A stretch of DNA of 8,060 nucleotides from Chloroflexota bacterium (GCA_024276255.1 JAJRXO010000074.1:1-8060), one strand, 5' to 3'. Positions 1 through 5,699 are shown, numbered from the stretch's first letter. The notes: generated by a model not told the origin, from the letters alone. Program-made: numbers and translations.

Positions 1-10
1 GCATGACTCA

Positions 11-43
11 TAAAACAACCCCGGCCCATCAGGACCGGGGTTG
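11..43 (-). terminator. Rho-independent terminator of the superoxide dismutase gene
   Basis: Read on the minus strand, a GC-rich hairpin begins about 20 bases after the sod stop codon. Its outer arms are 9 bp, CAACCCCGG pairing with CCGGGGTTG (16-24 with 35-43). Inside, one mismatch is followed by two more G-C pairs and a four-base loop. The hairpin is followed directly by a short T-run (TTTTA on the minus strand, 11-15). This is the standard intrinsic terminator layout, and its place just after the gene supports a monocistronic sod transcript. Confidence 0.85.
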
Positions 44-62
44 CATTCAACGAGCGTGTGGA

Positions 63-677
63 TTAACGCTGGGCCGCCGCGAAGCGGGCAGCCACCGCAT
101 CCCAGTTCACCACATTCCAGAATGCAGCCACATAATCGCCGCGGCGATTCTGGTAATTCAGGTAATAGGCGTGCTCCCAGACATCCAGGCCCAGTAGGGG
201 GGTGAAGTGATTCAGGTAGGGGCTATCCTGATTGGGAGTGCTGTAAACCACCAGCTGGCCAAAGGCATTCAGCGCCAGCCAGGCCCAGCCTGAGCCAAAG
301 CGGGTGGCAGCAGCCTTGCTAAACTGCGAAGCAAAGGCATCGAATTCGCCAAACGCAGCATCGATGGCTGCGGCCAGTGCACCATCGGGTTTGCCGCCGC
401 CATTGGGGCTCATCACTTCCCAGAACAGGGCATGATTCACATATCCACCGCCATTATTCTGTACTGCCGTGCGGATATCGGCAGGCACGCTGGCCAGATT
501 GCGCAGCAGATCTTCGGCCGCCACATCTTTCAGTTCGGGGTGTTTCTCGATAGCAGCATTGAGATTCTTGGTGTAGCCGGCATGGTGTTTGCCATGATGC
601 ACGCGCATCGTGTCGCCACCGATGTAGGGTTCCAGATCGTCGTATCCATACGGAAGGGCGGGGAGTTCAAAAGCCAT
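63..677 (-). CDS. sodA: Superoxide dismutase, Fe/Mn family, Mn-type signature
   Basis: Converts superoxide to oxygen and hydrogen peroxide. No signal peptide is seen, so it is probably cytoplasmic. The 204 residues match the usual family length. The start fits the family N-terminus (MAFELPALPYGYDDLEP), and AAGGAG lies nine bases upstream. The N-terminal helical domain carries the HHGKHH motif with metal ligand His27, and second-sphere His31 and Tyr35. The other ligands are His82 (VNHALFW) and Asp165 and His169 (DVWEHAYY), so all four are present. Gly-Gly at 76-78 and Gln150 in PNQDSPY match Mn enzymes such as E. coli SodA, whereas Fe enzymes place the active-site Gln near residue 70. Metal use cannot be fixed from sequence, and a cambialistic enzyme is possible. 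An in-frame extension to 794 is open but lacks family similarity and lies upstream of the ribosome binding site. The gene stands alone, divergent from the surface-protein genes. Confidence 0.97.
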   Translation of the reverse strand: MAFELPALPYGYDDLEPYIGGDTMRVHHGKHHAGYTKNLNAAIEKHPELKDVAAEDLLRNLASVPADIRTAVQNNGGGYVNHALFWEVMSPNGGGKPDGALAAAIDAAFGEFDAFASQFSKAAATRFGSGWAWLALNAFGQLVVYSTPNQDSPYLNHFTPLLGLDVWEHAYYLNYQNRRGDYVAAFWNVVNWDAVAARFAAAQR

Positions 678-686
678 TGTCAGGGT

Positions 687-692
687 CTCCTT
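687..692 (-). promoter_or_regulatory. Strong ribosome binding site of sod
   Basis: The minus strand reads AAGGAG nine bases before the ATG at 677. This decides the start against the longer in-frame extension. It is also the only clear Shine-Dalgarno in the window: none of the four plus-strand genes has one. Confidence 0.85.
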
Positions 693-757
693 GTCAAATA
701 GTAAAATGAGGGGTTGAATGTATTGTTCAGTTTTGTCTGCCTGTATGTCCTGGTGTA

Positions 758-771
758 TCTGCGGCCGCAGA
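758..771. promoter_or_regulatory. 14-bp perfect palindrome upstream of sod, possible operator
   Basis: TCTGCGGCCGCAGA is a perfect palindrome about 80 bases upstream of the sod start codon, in an otherwise AT-richer leader. Its position suits a dimeric regulator or a leader hairpin. I could not find a convincing sod promoter between it and the ribosome binding site, so its position relative to the transcription start is unknown. A chance palindrome is possible. Confidence 0.3.
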
Positions 772-1027
772 CATTTCGTCGCGTCAGACTGCATCTGCCC
801 GGGTGTATCAGGCTGACAGCTATCGGGCTTTGCGGGTTTACACCGGATTCAAGCCGAGGCCAGGCTTCAGCTGCTAAGTGAAAATGGTAAAATAACGAAG
901 TGCCGCGAACGGTATCATTACAGAACTATTGTAGCACGCAGTGTCAGCAAGCCGGCGTACAATATATCGTGATTTTATGTAGGCCGATTTCCTTTTCATG
1001 TATGATGTTTGATCTCACTGCAAAAAG

Positions 1028-1060
1028 ATTCCACGCGGAGAGCGCAAAGGCAGAAAAAGA
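1028..1060 (+). repeat. Patch resembling a dispersed intergenic repeat
   Basis: The patch contains CCACGCGGAGAGCGCAAAGG followed by an A-rich tail (CAGAAAAAGA). From memory, degenerate strings built on CACGCGGAGACGCAAAGACGC occur many times between genes in several Chloroflexota and cyanobacterial genomes. Only one copy lies in this window, so repetitiveness is not shown here. Confidence 0.35.
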
Positions 1061-1130
1061 GGATATTTCTCGTCACCCTGATTTTCATACACTCACCGAC
1101 CATTGACCGTTTGTAACTCAGGACGCCCGC

Positions 1131-1280
1131 AAACCGGAGAGATGGCATGGCGCCGCCCCCACCGGCCTGGTTTACTTGTCCACTGTCTACTTGTTTACCC
1201 GTTTACCTTGAGCAAGACGCCAGAAAATGGACGTGAACCTGTACAGTTATTCCCTTTCTTTCATGCCATCTCTCCGCTTT
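1131..1280. mobile_element. About 150-bp unit bounded by 19-bp inverted repeats (MITE-like candidate)
   Basis: The left end, AAACCGGAGAGATGGCATG (1131-1149), is the reverse complement of 1262-1280 at 18 of 19 positions. The inner 15 bases are a perfect match. The intervening 112 bases have no credible gene and hold the tandem octamers at 1170-1209. Size and ends suit a miniature inverted-repeat element, but I see no target-site duplication in the flanks and no transposase. A long hairpin with a structured loop, or a remnant of a mobile cassette, would look the same. Confidence 0.35.
1170..1209 (+). repeat. Five imperfect tandem copies of an 8-bp unit (GTYYACYY)
   Basis: Successive units begin at 1170, 1178, 1185, 1193 and 1201 and read GTTTACTT, GTCCACT, GTCTACTT, GTTTACCC and GTTTACCT. 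One unit is a base short, so the frame drifts and coding is unlikely. I recall similar GTTTACTTGTCTACTTG arrays between genes in Chloroflexota and cyanobacteria. No function is known to me. Confidence 0.7.
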
Positions 1281-1339
1281 CTGAATAAACTGTCATCTTT
1301 TCCGGCGCACAACTTCATGTGCTTTTCACTCACTCACGG

Positions 1340-1345
1340 TATACT
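1340..1345 (+). promoter_or_regulatory. Possible -10 box before the first surface-protein gene
   Basis: TATACT lies 24 bases upstream of the ATG at 1370 in the context CGGTATACT, close to the CGGTATAAT seen before the Ig-repeat gene. No -35 at the usual spacing resembles TTGACA. If the box is used, the 5' leader is only about 18 bases, and the upstream in-frame GTG at 1319 cannot be the start. Confidence 0.35.
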
Positions 1346-1369
1346 CCAAAAGAGACCCATCTACTCTCC

Positions 1370-3223
1370 ATGCTCCCCATGCCCCGTTACCTGATCCCTG
1401 CCTGTCTGCTGTGCCTGATATTACTCCTCGGGCTGGTGCTTCCCGCCCGCGTCGCTGCCACAGGCGCCGACACGCCTATTCCCGTGCCGTGGGTCGATGT
1501 TGGCCCGGTCATTGACGGCGATCTCAGCGATTGGCCTTCCGTCCCTCTGCTGGGTCTCGACGCCGCCAGCGCCGCCCATGTCGAGGGCCTGCCTCCCTGG
1601 CCCACAGCCAGCGACGCATCCATGGAATTGCGCCTGTTATGGGATGCCGATTACATCTACGTGGCCATGCAGGTGCAGGATGATGTACTCGTCAATGATT
1701 CCGGCGCCGCCGTCTGGCAGGATGACGAGATCGAGCTCGGTTTCGACGGCGACCACAACGCAGCTGGTCGTGATCAGTACGATCACCAGTTTACTTTCAA
1801 TCCCGATGGCCGGATCACCGATTTCGCCCAGCCCACCACAGCCCTGACCGCGGTCATCACCGCTACCGTGGACGGCTGGCTGGTGGAAGCAGCCATTCCC
1901 CAGGCCCTGTTTCGTCCTGTCCCCTTCGATGACGGCGCTCTCATCGGCTTTACCTTTGCTCTGCGCGACGATGACGATGGCGGCGCCTGGGATCACAAAT
2001 TCCTCTGGCGCGGCCTCTCTACCAACAGCTTTTGGGAGCAATTTGGCACCCTACAATTTCGGCGTGGCTCCATTCTTACCAGCACCGTGCTACGCGTGGG
2101 CAGCAATGGCTACCGCCAGATGGTTGATTCCTGGATCAATGCCTTTGCACCCACCACCAACTACAGTCCCGATCCCATCCTTCAGGCCCGCAGCGTCGGT
2201 CAGGCCGCTGCTCTCTTTCAGTTCGATTTCAGCCCGGTGCCGACAGGCGCCGAGATCTCACAGGCGGTCTTTCAGTTGCACACACTCGATCGCTCCAACG
2301 CCAACGACGCCACCTTTTCCGTGTATGGCCTGCGGCGCTACTGGGCTGTTCAGGATGTAACCTGGCAGCAGGCCGCGGCCCACAGCCCCTGGGGGGCGCC
2401 CGGCGCCAGCAGTCCCACGCTCGATCGATTCAGCACCCCCACCGCCAGCACCCGGGTCGAAGCGCTCGATCTGGACTATCAATGGGACATCACCAGCCTG
2501 GTGCGGCAGTGGCATCGCCACCCTACCACCAACTTCGGCTTCTTACTTACTGGCGAGGATGGTTTTCACGTGGCCTATGCCTTCGCCTCATCCGAAAACG
2601 CCACACCTGTCCTGCGGCCACAACTGGCAATCACCTACACCTACCAGCTGACAACCCCAACCCCCATCCCCACATCCACGCCCACGCCCTTCCGCGGCAC
2701 ACCCACCCCCACTTCCACGCCCACCCTCACCCCCAGTCCCACCCCCACGCCCACCCTCACGCTCAGCCCCACCCCCACCATTCCTCCCACACCTACCGCT
2801 ACCCCCACGCCTCAGAGCCTGGCGATCGAAAACAGCCTGCCTGCCGTCTGCAACAGCAGCTTTGATGGCAGCACCATCGCCTGGCCCGCCCGCGTCAGCC
2901 GCTACACTCCCTGCCGGCCCGAATGGGACGAGACAGGCCCGGAAGCTATCTACCGTCTCGTCCTCAGCGATCCAACCACCGTTGCTGCCAAACTTTACTA
3001 CGACCTCAATCAGGGAGACCTCGATCTCTTCCTCCTGCGCGGGCCCGATCCCGCGGCCTGCCTGCAGGGCAGTGATGCCACGCTCTCGCCCCAATTACTC
3101 GATGCCGGTGATTATTATCTGATTATCGACGGCTACCAGGGTGCGGCCGCACCCTTCAGTGTACAATTGCAATGCACCGTGCAGCTCTCACCTCAAAACT
3201 ACCTCCCCCTCATCAGTCACTGA
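1370..3223 (+). CDS. Secreted modular protein: CBM9-like, DNRLRE-like, Thr-Pro linker, pre-peptidase-C-like domain
   Basis: A 617-residue exported protein with no recognised enzyme domain. Residues 5-30 form a signal peptide: one Arg, a Leu-rich core, and likely cleavage after ARVAA. Residues 36-232 resemble CBM9-type sugar-binding modules (VIDGDLSDW, DADYIYVAMQVQDD, WQDDEIELGFDGD, VDGWLVEAAIP). Residues 236-425 resemble the DNRLRE/CBM96 beta-sandwich (LRVGSNGYRQ, FQFDFSPVPTGAEISQAVFQLH, WDITSLVRQW, NFGFLLTG, RPQLAITYTY). Residues 428-481 are a Thr-Pro linker. Residues 487-603 resemble a pre-peptidase C-terminal domain (ETGPEAIYRL, DLDLFLL, DAGDYYLIIDGY) with Cys494, Cys515, Cys564 and Cys602, probably two disulfides. 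The tail is NYLPLISH. A binding or matrix role on polysaccharide is inferred. The start could instead be the ATG at 1379; a GTG at 1319 would put 17 residues before the signal peptide. The next gene begins 12 bases after the stop. Confidence 0.9.
   Translation: MLPMPRYLIPACLLCLILLLGLVLPARVAATGADTPIPVPWVDVGPVIDGDLSDWPSVPLLGLDAASAAHVEGLPPWPTASDASMELRLLWDADYIYVAMQVQDDVLVNDSGAAVWQDDEIELGFDGDHNAAGRDQYDHQFTFNPDGRITDFAQPTTALTAVITATVDGWLVEAAIPQALFRPVPFDDGALIGFTFALRDDDDGGAWDHKFLWRGLSTNSFWEQFGTLQFRRGSILTSTVLRVGSNGYRQMVDSWINAFAPTTNYSPDPILQARSVGQAAALFQFDFSPVPTGAEISQAVFQLHTLDRSNANDATFSVYGLRRYWAVQDVTWQQAAAHSPWGAPGASSPTLDRFSTPTASTRVEALDLDYQWDITSLVRQWHRHPTTNFGFLLTGEDGFHVAYAFASSENATPVLRPQLAITYTYQLTTPTPIPTSTPTPFRGTPTPTSTPTLTPSPTPTPTLTLSPTPTIPPTPTATPTPQSLAIENSLPAVCNSSFDGSTIAWPARVSRYTPCRPEWDETGPEAIYRLVLSDPTTVAAKLYYDLNQGDLDLFLLRGPDPAACLQGSDATLSPQLLDAGDYYLIIDGYQGAAAPFSVQLQCTVQLSPQNYLPLISH
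2651..2812 (+). repeat. Low-complexity Thr-Pro linker coding tract
   Basis: This tract encodes residues 428-481 of the secreted protein, almost entirely Thr-Pro pairs with a few Ser, Leu and Ile. At DNA level it is a degenerate 6-bp periodicity (ACNCCN). The plus strand is C-rich and nearly G-free, so the other strand has dense runs of three to five G. Such linkers act as extended, protease-resistant spacers and may be O-glycosylated. The repeat nature makes length change by slippage likely. Confidence 0.9.
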
Positions 3224-3235
3224 CCCCATAAACTC

Positions 3236-4678
3236 ATGCGCCGAGCCATTTTCATTATCGCCATTATCATCTTTCTTCAGTTCAGTGCCTTTGCTCTGCG
3301 CAGCTCGGCACTCAAGCCCGCGGCCAGCAGCGATTGGACCCGCCAACCCAGTCATACCGGCGTAAATCTGCACGCCATCGCCATGCTTGATGCCCAACGC
3401 GGCTTCGCGGCCGGTGACGGCGGCACCCTCCTTTTCACCACCGTGGGCGGGGTCGATTGGGTGCAGATCTACACCGGCCTCAGTCAAAACATCCGCGCCA
3501 TTCATTTCTTCGATACCCAGCGCGGCTGGATCGCCGGCCAGCAGGGCCTGTTGCGCTACACCGCCACCGGCGGCACTTCATGGCAGAGCCCTACTCTTTT
3601 GCAGCCCACCAATTTCCATGCTCTCAGCTTTGTCGACGCCACGCATGGCTGGGCCGCCGGTGATAATGGCGTGCTCTATCGCTATGATGGCAATGACTGG
3701 ACCTTGAGCATTTTGCCCGGCCAGCCCACCATTTACGCCTTGGCCTTCGTCGACAGCCAGCTCGGCTGGGCTGCCGGTGCCAACGGGGCCATCCTGCGTA
3801 CGACCAACGGCGGCCTTAGCTGGCAGGTTCAGACCATTGGCGCCACCAGCGCCCTGTATGGCCTCAGCTTCAGTGATGCGCAAAACGGATGGGCCGTGGG
3901 TGCAGGGGGAACCATCCTGTACACCAGCAATGGCGGCGTCACCTGGCAGCCCCAAAGCAGCGGCGTGAGCAGCGATTTGCTGGCCGTGACATCCGGGGCT
4001 GCCAACGAGGGCTGGATCACCGGTGCTGGTGGGGTGGTGCTGCACAGCAACGACAGCGGCCAGCACTGGATTCAGGAAGACGTTGGCAGCGGCTTCGATT
4101 TACGAGCTGTGGCCTTCCCTTCCCCCAACGATGCGTGGGTCATTGGCGACGCCGGTCGTATCTGGCATTGGCGCAACCCGCAGCCTGTAGCCACATCCAC
4201 CCCCACGGCCACGCCCACGGCGACCGCCACCCCCACACCCACGCTCACTCCCACGCTCACACCCACCCCCACACTTACGCCCACATCCACGTCAACCCCC
4301 ACCGCCACACCCACCCCCACCCTGACGCCCACACCCACACCCCATCTCGGCGACATCCTGCTCACCATTTTCCGTGATCACAACGAAGATAATCACTTCG
4401 ACGCCGGTGATACGCCCCTGCCCGGCATCATCGTCACCCTGCGTGACGACCGCGGCTTTGCCCGCAGCGTGGCTACCACCGACGCTCAGGGACAGATCCG
4501 CTTCCGCAGCTTTGCTCCCGGCGACTACACCCTGTGGCCCATCCTTCCCGCCGGCACCAGCAGCCTTGTCCCCCTCCCCGTTCCCGTCCAGGTTCAGGCC
4601 AATAACACAGTCATCATCGAGATCGGCCTTGTCCCCAACAACCGTCCGCACTACTGGCCGCTTATCCTGCAACCATGA
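3236..4678 (+). CDS. Secreted Ycf48/BNR-type beta-propeller with Thr-Pro linker and SdrD-B-like domain
   Basis: A 480-residue exported protein of unknown role. Residues 1-30 are a signal sequence (MRR, then an Ile/Phe-rich core). Residues 45-312 hold seven repeats of about 41 residues, built on LxAxxFxDxxxGWAAGxxGxIxxTxNGGxxWxxQ, as in Ycf48-like photosystem assembly factors and BNR/sortilin propellers. The seventh repeat stops after the third strand, and DWTRQPSHTG at 33-42 supplies the missing strand, so the ring closes N- to C-terminally. Residues 320-369 are a Thr-Pro linker. Residues 371-466 resemble an SdrD-B/Cna-B domain (GDTPLPGIIVTLRD, TTDAQGQIRF, PGDYTL) with an Asp-rich, probably Ca-binding loop (Asp381, Asn383, Asp385, Asp389, Asp392). 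The tail is HYWPLILQP. No photosynthesis gene is nearby, so scaffolding or binding is likelier than photosystem assembly. It probably shares a transcript with the gene 12 bases upstream. No Shine-Dalgarno is visible. Confidence 0.93.
   Translation: MRRAIFIIAIIIFLQFSAFALRSSALKPAASSDWTRQPSHTGVNLHAIAMLDAQRGFAAGDGGTLLFTTVGGVDWVQIYTGLSQNIRAIHFFDTQRGWIAGQQGLLRYTATGGTSWQSPTLLQPTNFHALSFVDATHGWAAGDNGVLYRYDGNDWTLSILPGQPTIYALAFVDSQLGWAAGANGAILRTTNGGLSWQVQTIGATSALYGLSFSDAQNGWAVGAGGTILYTSNGGVTWQPQSSGVSSDLLAVTSGAANEGWITGAGGVVLHSNDSGQHWIQEDVGSGFDLRAVAFPSPNDAWVIGDAGRIWHWRNPQPVATSTPTATPTATATPTPTLTPTLTPTPTLTPTSTSTPTATPTPTLTPTPTPHLGDILLTIFRDHNEDNHFDAGDTPLPGIIVTLRDDRGFARSVATTDAQGQIRFRSFAPGDYTLWPILPAGTSSLVPLPVPVQVQANNTVIIEIGLVPNNRPHYWPLILQP
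4193..4342 (+). repeat. Second Thr-Pro linker coding tract
   Basis: This tract encodes residues 320-369 of the propeller protein, again a run of Thr-Pro pairs with Ala, Leu and Ser. The 6-bp periodicity and strand bias match the tract at 2651-2812 in the neighbouring gene. The two are alike enough to support recombination between genes, which could shuffle the modules on either side. Confidence 0.9.
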
Positions 4679-4729
4679 CCATTCACTCACGATCTCCCTA
4701 CACCGGTCCGCCGTCAGTCCCACACGCCC

Positions 4730-4758
4730 TTGCTCGCAGCATGGCGCGGTGGTATAAT
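4730..4758 (+). promoter_or_regulatory. Sigma70-like promoter of the response regulator gene
   Basis: A perfect TATAAT (4753-4758) follows TTGCTC (4730-4735) with a 17-base spacer. The -35 matches consensus at three of six positions. Transcription would start near 4765, giving a leader of about 40 bases to the ATG at 4807. The promoter lies downstream of an in-frame ATG at 4675 that overlaps the previous stop, so it supports the shorter regulator. Confidence 0.65.
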
Positions 4759-4806
4759 GCCGCTGCCGGGGATCAGGCACATCCCGTTGCATCGGACCAT
4801 GATCGT

Positions 4807-5493
4807 ATGCGTATTCTAGTTGTTGATGACGACCCACCCAGCGTAAAAATGACCGCTTTTCTCCTGCGGGAGGAAGGCTATGAGGTGTTGGCGGCCAACA
4901 ATGGCCGTGATGCCCTGCTCTTGCTGGAACGAGAAAAGCCCGATCTGGTTCTGCTCGACGTCATGATGCCTGGGCTGGACGGCTTTGAGACCCTGCGCCA
5001 GATTCGCACTCGCGATCCCATTCCCGTCATCTTCCTCTCGGCCAAAGGCGAAACCGCCGACCGGGTAGCGGGCCTGGAGATTGGCGCCGACGATTATCTG
5101 GCCAAGCCCTTCGAGCCATCTGAACTGTTGGCCCGGGTTAAGGCCGTGTTGCGGCGCACCGAAGCCTACGCTCTGGGCGATTCCTCTGATCGCATCGAAA
5201 GCGGGGGCATCCGCCTGGATCCGCTCACCAATCGCGCCGAACTTCCCAACGGTCGTACCGTCGAGCTTACCCCCATCGAATGTCGTCTCCTGCACTGCGT
5301 CATGCGTAATGCCGGCCGTGTCCTCACGCACGATCAATTGCTGAACAGCGTGTGGGGCACCAATTACGGCGGCTATCCCAATCAGATCGCCGTCTATGTG
5401 CGCCGCTTACGCACCAAAATCGAAGAAGATCCCGATCGCCCCCAGCGCCTGGTTACTGTGCGCGGGGTGGGATATCGCTTCGAGCCTGATTGA
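4807..5493 (+). CDS. OmpR/PhoB-family response regulator
   Basis: A 228-residue cytoplasmic DNA-binding regulator switched by phosphorylation. The receiver domain (1-117) has the acidic cluster Asp7-Asp8-Asp9, phospho-acceptor Asp51 in LLDVMMPGLDG, Ser78 in FLSAKGE and Lys100 in LAKPFEP, so every key residue is present. The winged-helix domain (about 132-226) has LTPIECRLLHCVMRNAGRVL, the recognition region QIAVYVRRLRTKIE and the final wing RGVGYRF. Length is typical. The ATG at 4807 fits the family N-terminus (MRILVVDDD) and lies downstream of a good promoter. A 44-residue extension from 4675 would run through that promoter and is rejected. No Shine-Dalgarno is seen. No sensor kinase gene accompanies it in the window, and target genes cannot be read from sequence; the flanking surface-protein genes are the obvious candidates. 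Confidence 0.96.
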   Translation: MRILVVDDDPPSVKMTAFLLREEGYEVLAANNGRDALLLLEREKPDLVLLDVMMPGLDGFETLRQIRTRDPIPVIFLSAKGETADRVAGLEIGADDYLAKPFEPSELLARVKAVLRRTEAYALGDSSDRIESGGIRLDPLTNRAELPNGRTVELTPIECRLLHCVMRNAGRVLTHDQLLNSVWGTNYGGYPNQIAVYVRRLRTKIEEDPDRPQRLVTVRGVGYRFEPD

Positions 5494-5498
5494 GCGAC

Positions 5499-5512
5499 AT
5501 CCCGGCCGGGAT
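5499..5512. other. 14-bp palindrome just after the response regulator gene
   Basis: ATCCCGGCCGGGAT is a perfect palindrome starting six bases after the stop codon. As RNA it would fold with a five-pair stem and a four-base loop. No T-run follows, so it is not a standard intrinsic terminator. It could be a weak terminator, an mRNA 3' stabiliser or a protein-binding site. Confidence 0.35.
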
Positions 5513-5619
5513 AGACGATTGCACTTATGTCCTCCGGGGGAGCAGAGGCGTGGCCTGGGCAGCGCTTCATGTTCCCCTTTGCGCGTTCATACCCCCCACC
5601 CGGCCAGGCCGAAACCCGG

Positions 5620-5625
5620 TATAAT
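5620..5625 (+). promoter_or_regulatory. Possible -10 box of the Ig-repeat gene
   Basis: A perfect TATAAT in the context CCCGGTATAATCTCC lies 74 bases upstream of the ATG at 5700. The 17-base-spaced -35 position has no TTGACA-like hexamer, so the promoter may need an activator. The remaining spacer (5513-5699) shows nothing else that I recognise. Confidence 0.45.
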
Positions 5626-5699
5626 CTCCCGCCGCGCCCTGTTCTGCGGGATAAAGCGTCATTTGTTAACATACTACTCATTCGTTCTCCGATGATCCT

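Larger units (their letters stand above)
795..1369. other. Divergent intergenic spacer with repeats and no credible gene
   Basis: About 575 bases separate the sod leader from the first surface-protein gene. The stretch around 890-1110 is clearly more AT-rich than the genes. Two short frames on the plus strand (900-1106 and 1103-1288) lack a ribosome binding site and recognisable similarity. Their peptides are simply what the repeats below encode. I see no tRNA cloverleaf or riboswitch core. The spacer holds a dispersed-repeat-like patch (1028-1060), an inverted-repeat-bounded unit (1131-1280) with tandem octamers inside, and a -10-like box (1340-1345). Confidence 0.6.

Noticed and set aside
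678..794. In-frame N-terminal extension of superoxide dismutase (39 residues)
   Set aside because: It has no similarity to the family, it runs through the ribosome binding site at 687-692, and the ATG at 677 gives the exact conserved N-terminus.
851..867. Short inverted repeat (AAGCC/GGCTT) as a terminator
   Set aside because: The stem is only five base pairs, no T-run follows on either strand, and no gene ends there.
900..1106. Possible 68-residue protein, plus strand
   Set aside because: No ribosome binding site and no recognisable motif. Its central peptide is just the translation of the dispersed-repeat-like patch.
1103..1288. Possible 61-residue protein, plus strand
   Set aside because: It is encoded by the inverted-repeat unit and the octamer array, which does not keep frame.
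1319..1369. GTG start giving a 634-residue form of the first secreted protein
   Set aside because: It would put 17 residues with no signal-peptide character before the signal sequence and lies upstream of the possible -10 box. The ATG at 1370 or 1379 fits better.
4072..4368. Minus-strand Gly-Val repeat protein
   Set aside because: It is the reverse reading of the Thr-Pro linker and lacks any start signal or other domain.
3236..4678. Photosystem II assembly factor Ycf48
   Set aside because: The repeats match that propeller family, but the Thr-Pro linker, SdrD-B-like domain and absence of any photosynthesis gene argue for a different role.
4675..4806. Start of the response regulator at the ATG overlapping the previous stop (ATGA coupling)
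   Set aside because: It adds 44 residues absent from the family and would translate through a good promoter. The receiver domain begins exactly at 4807.
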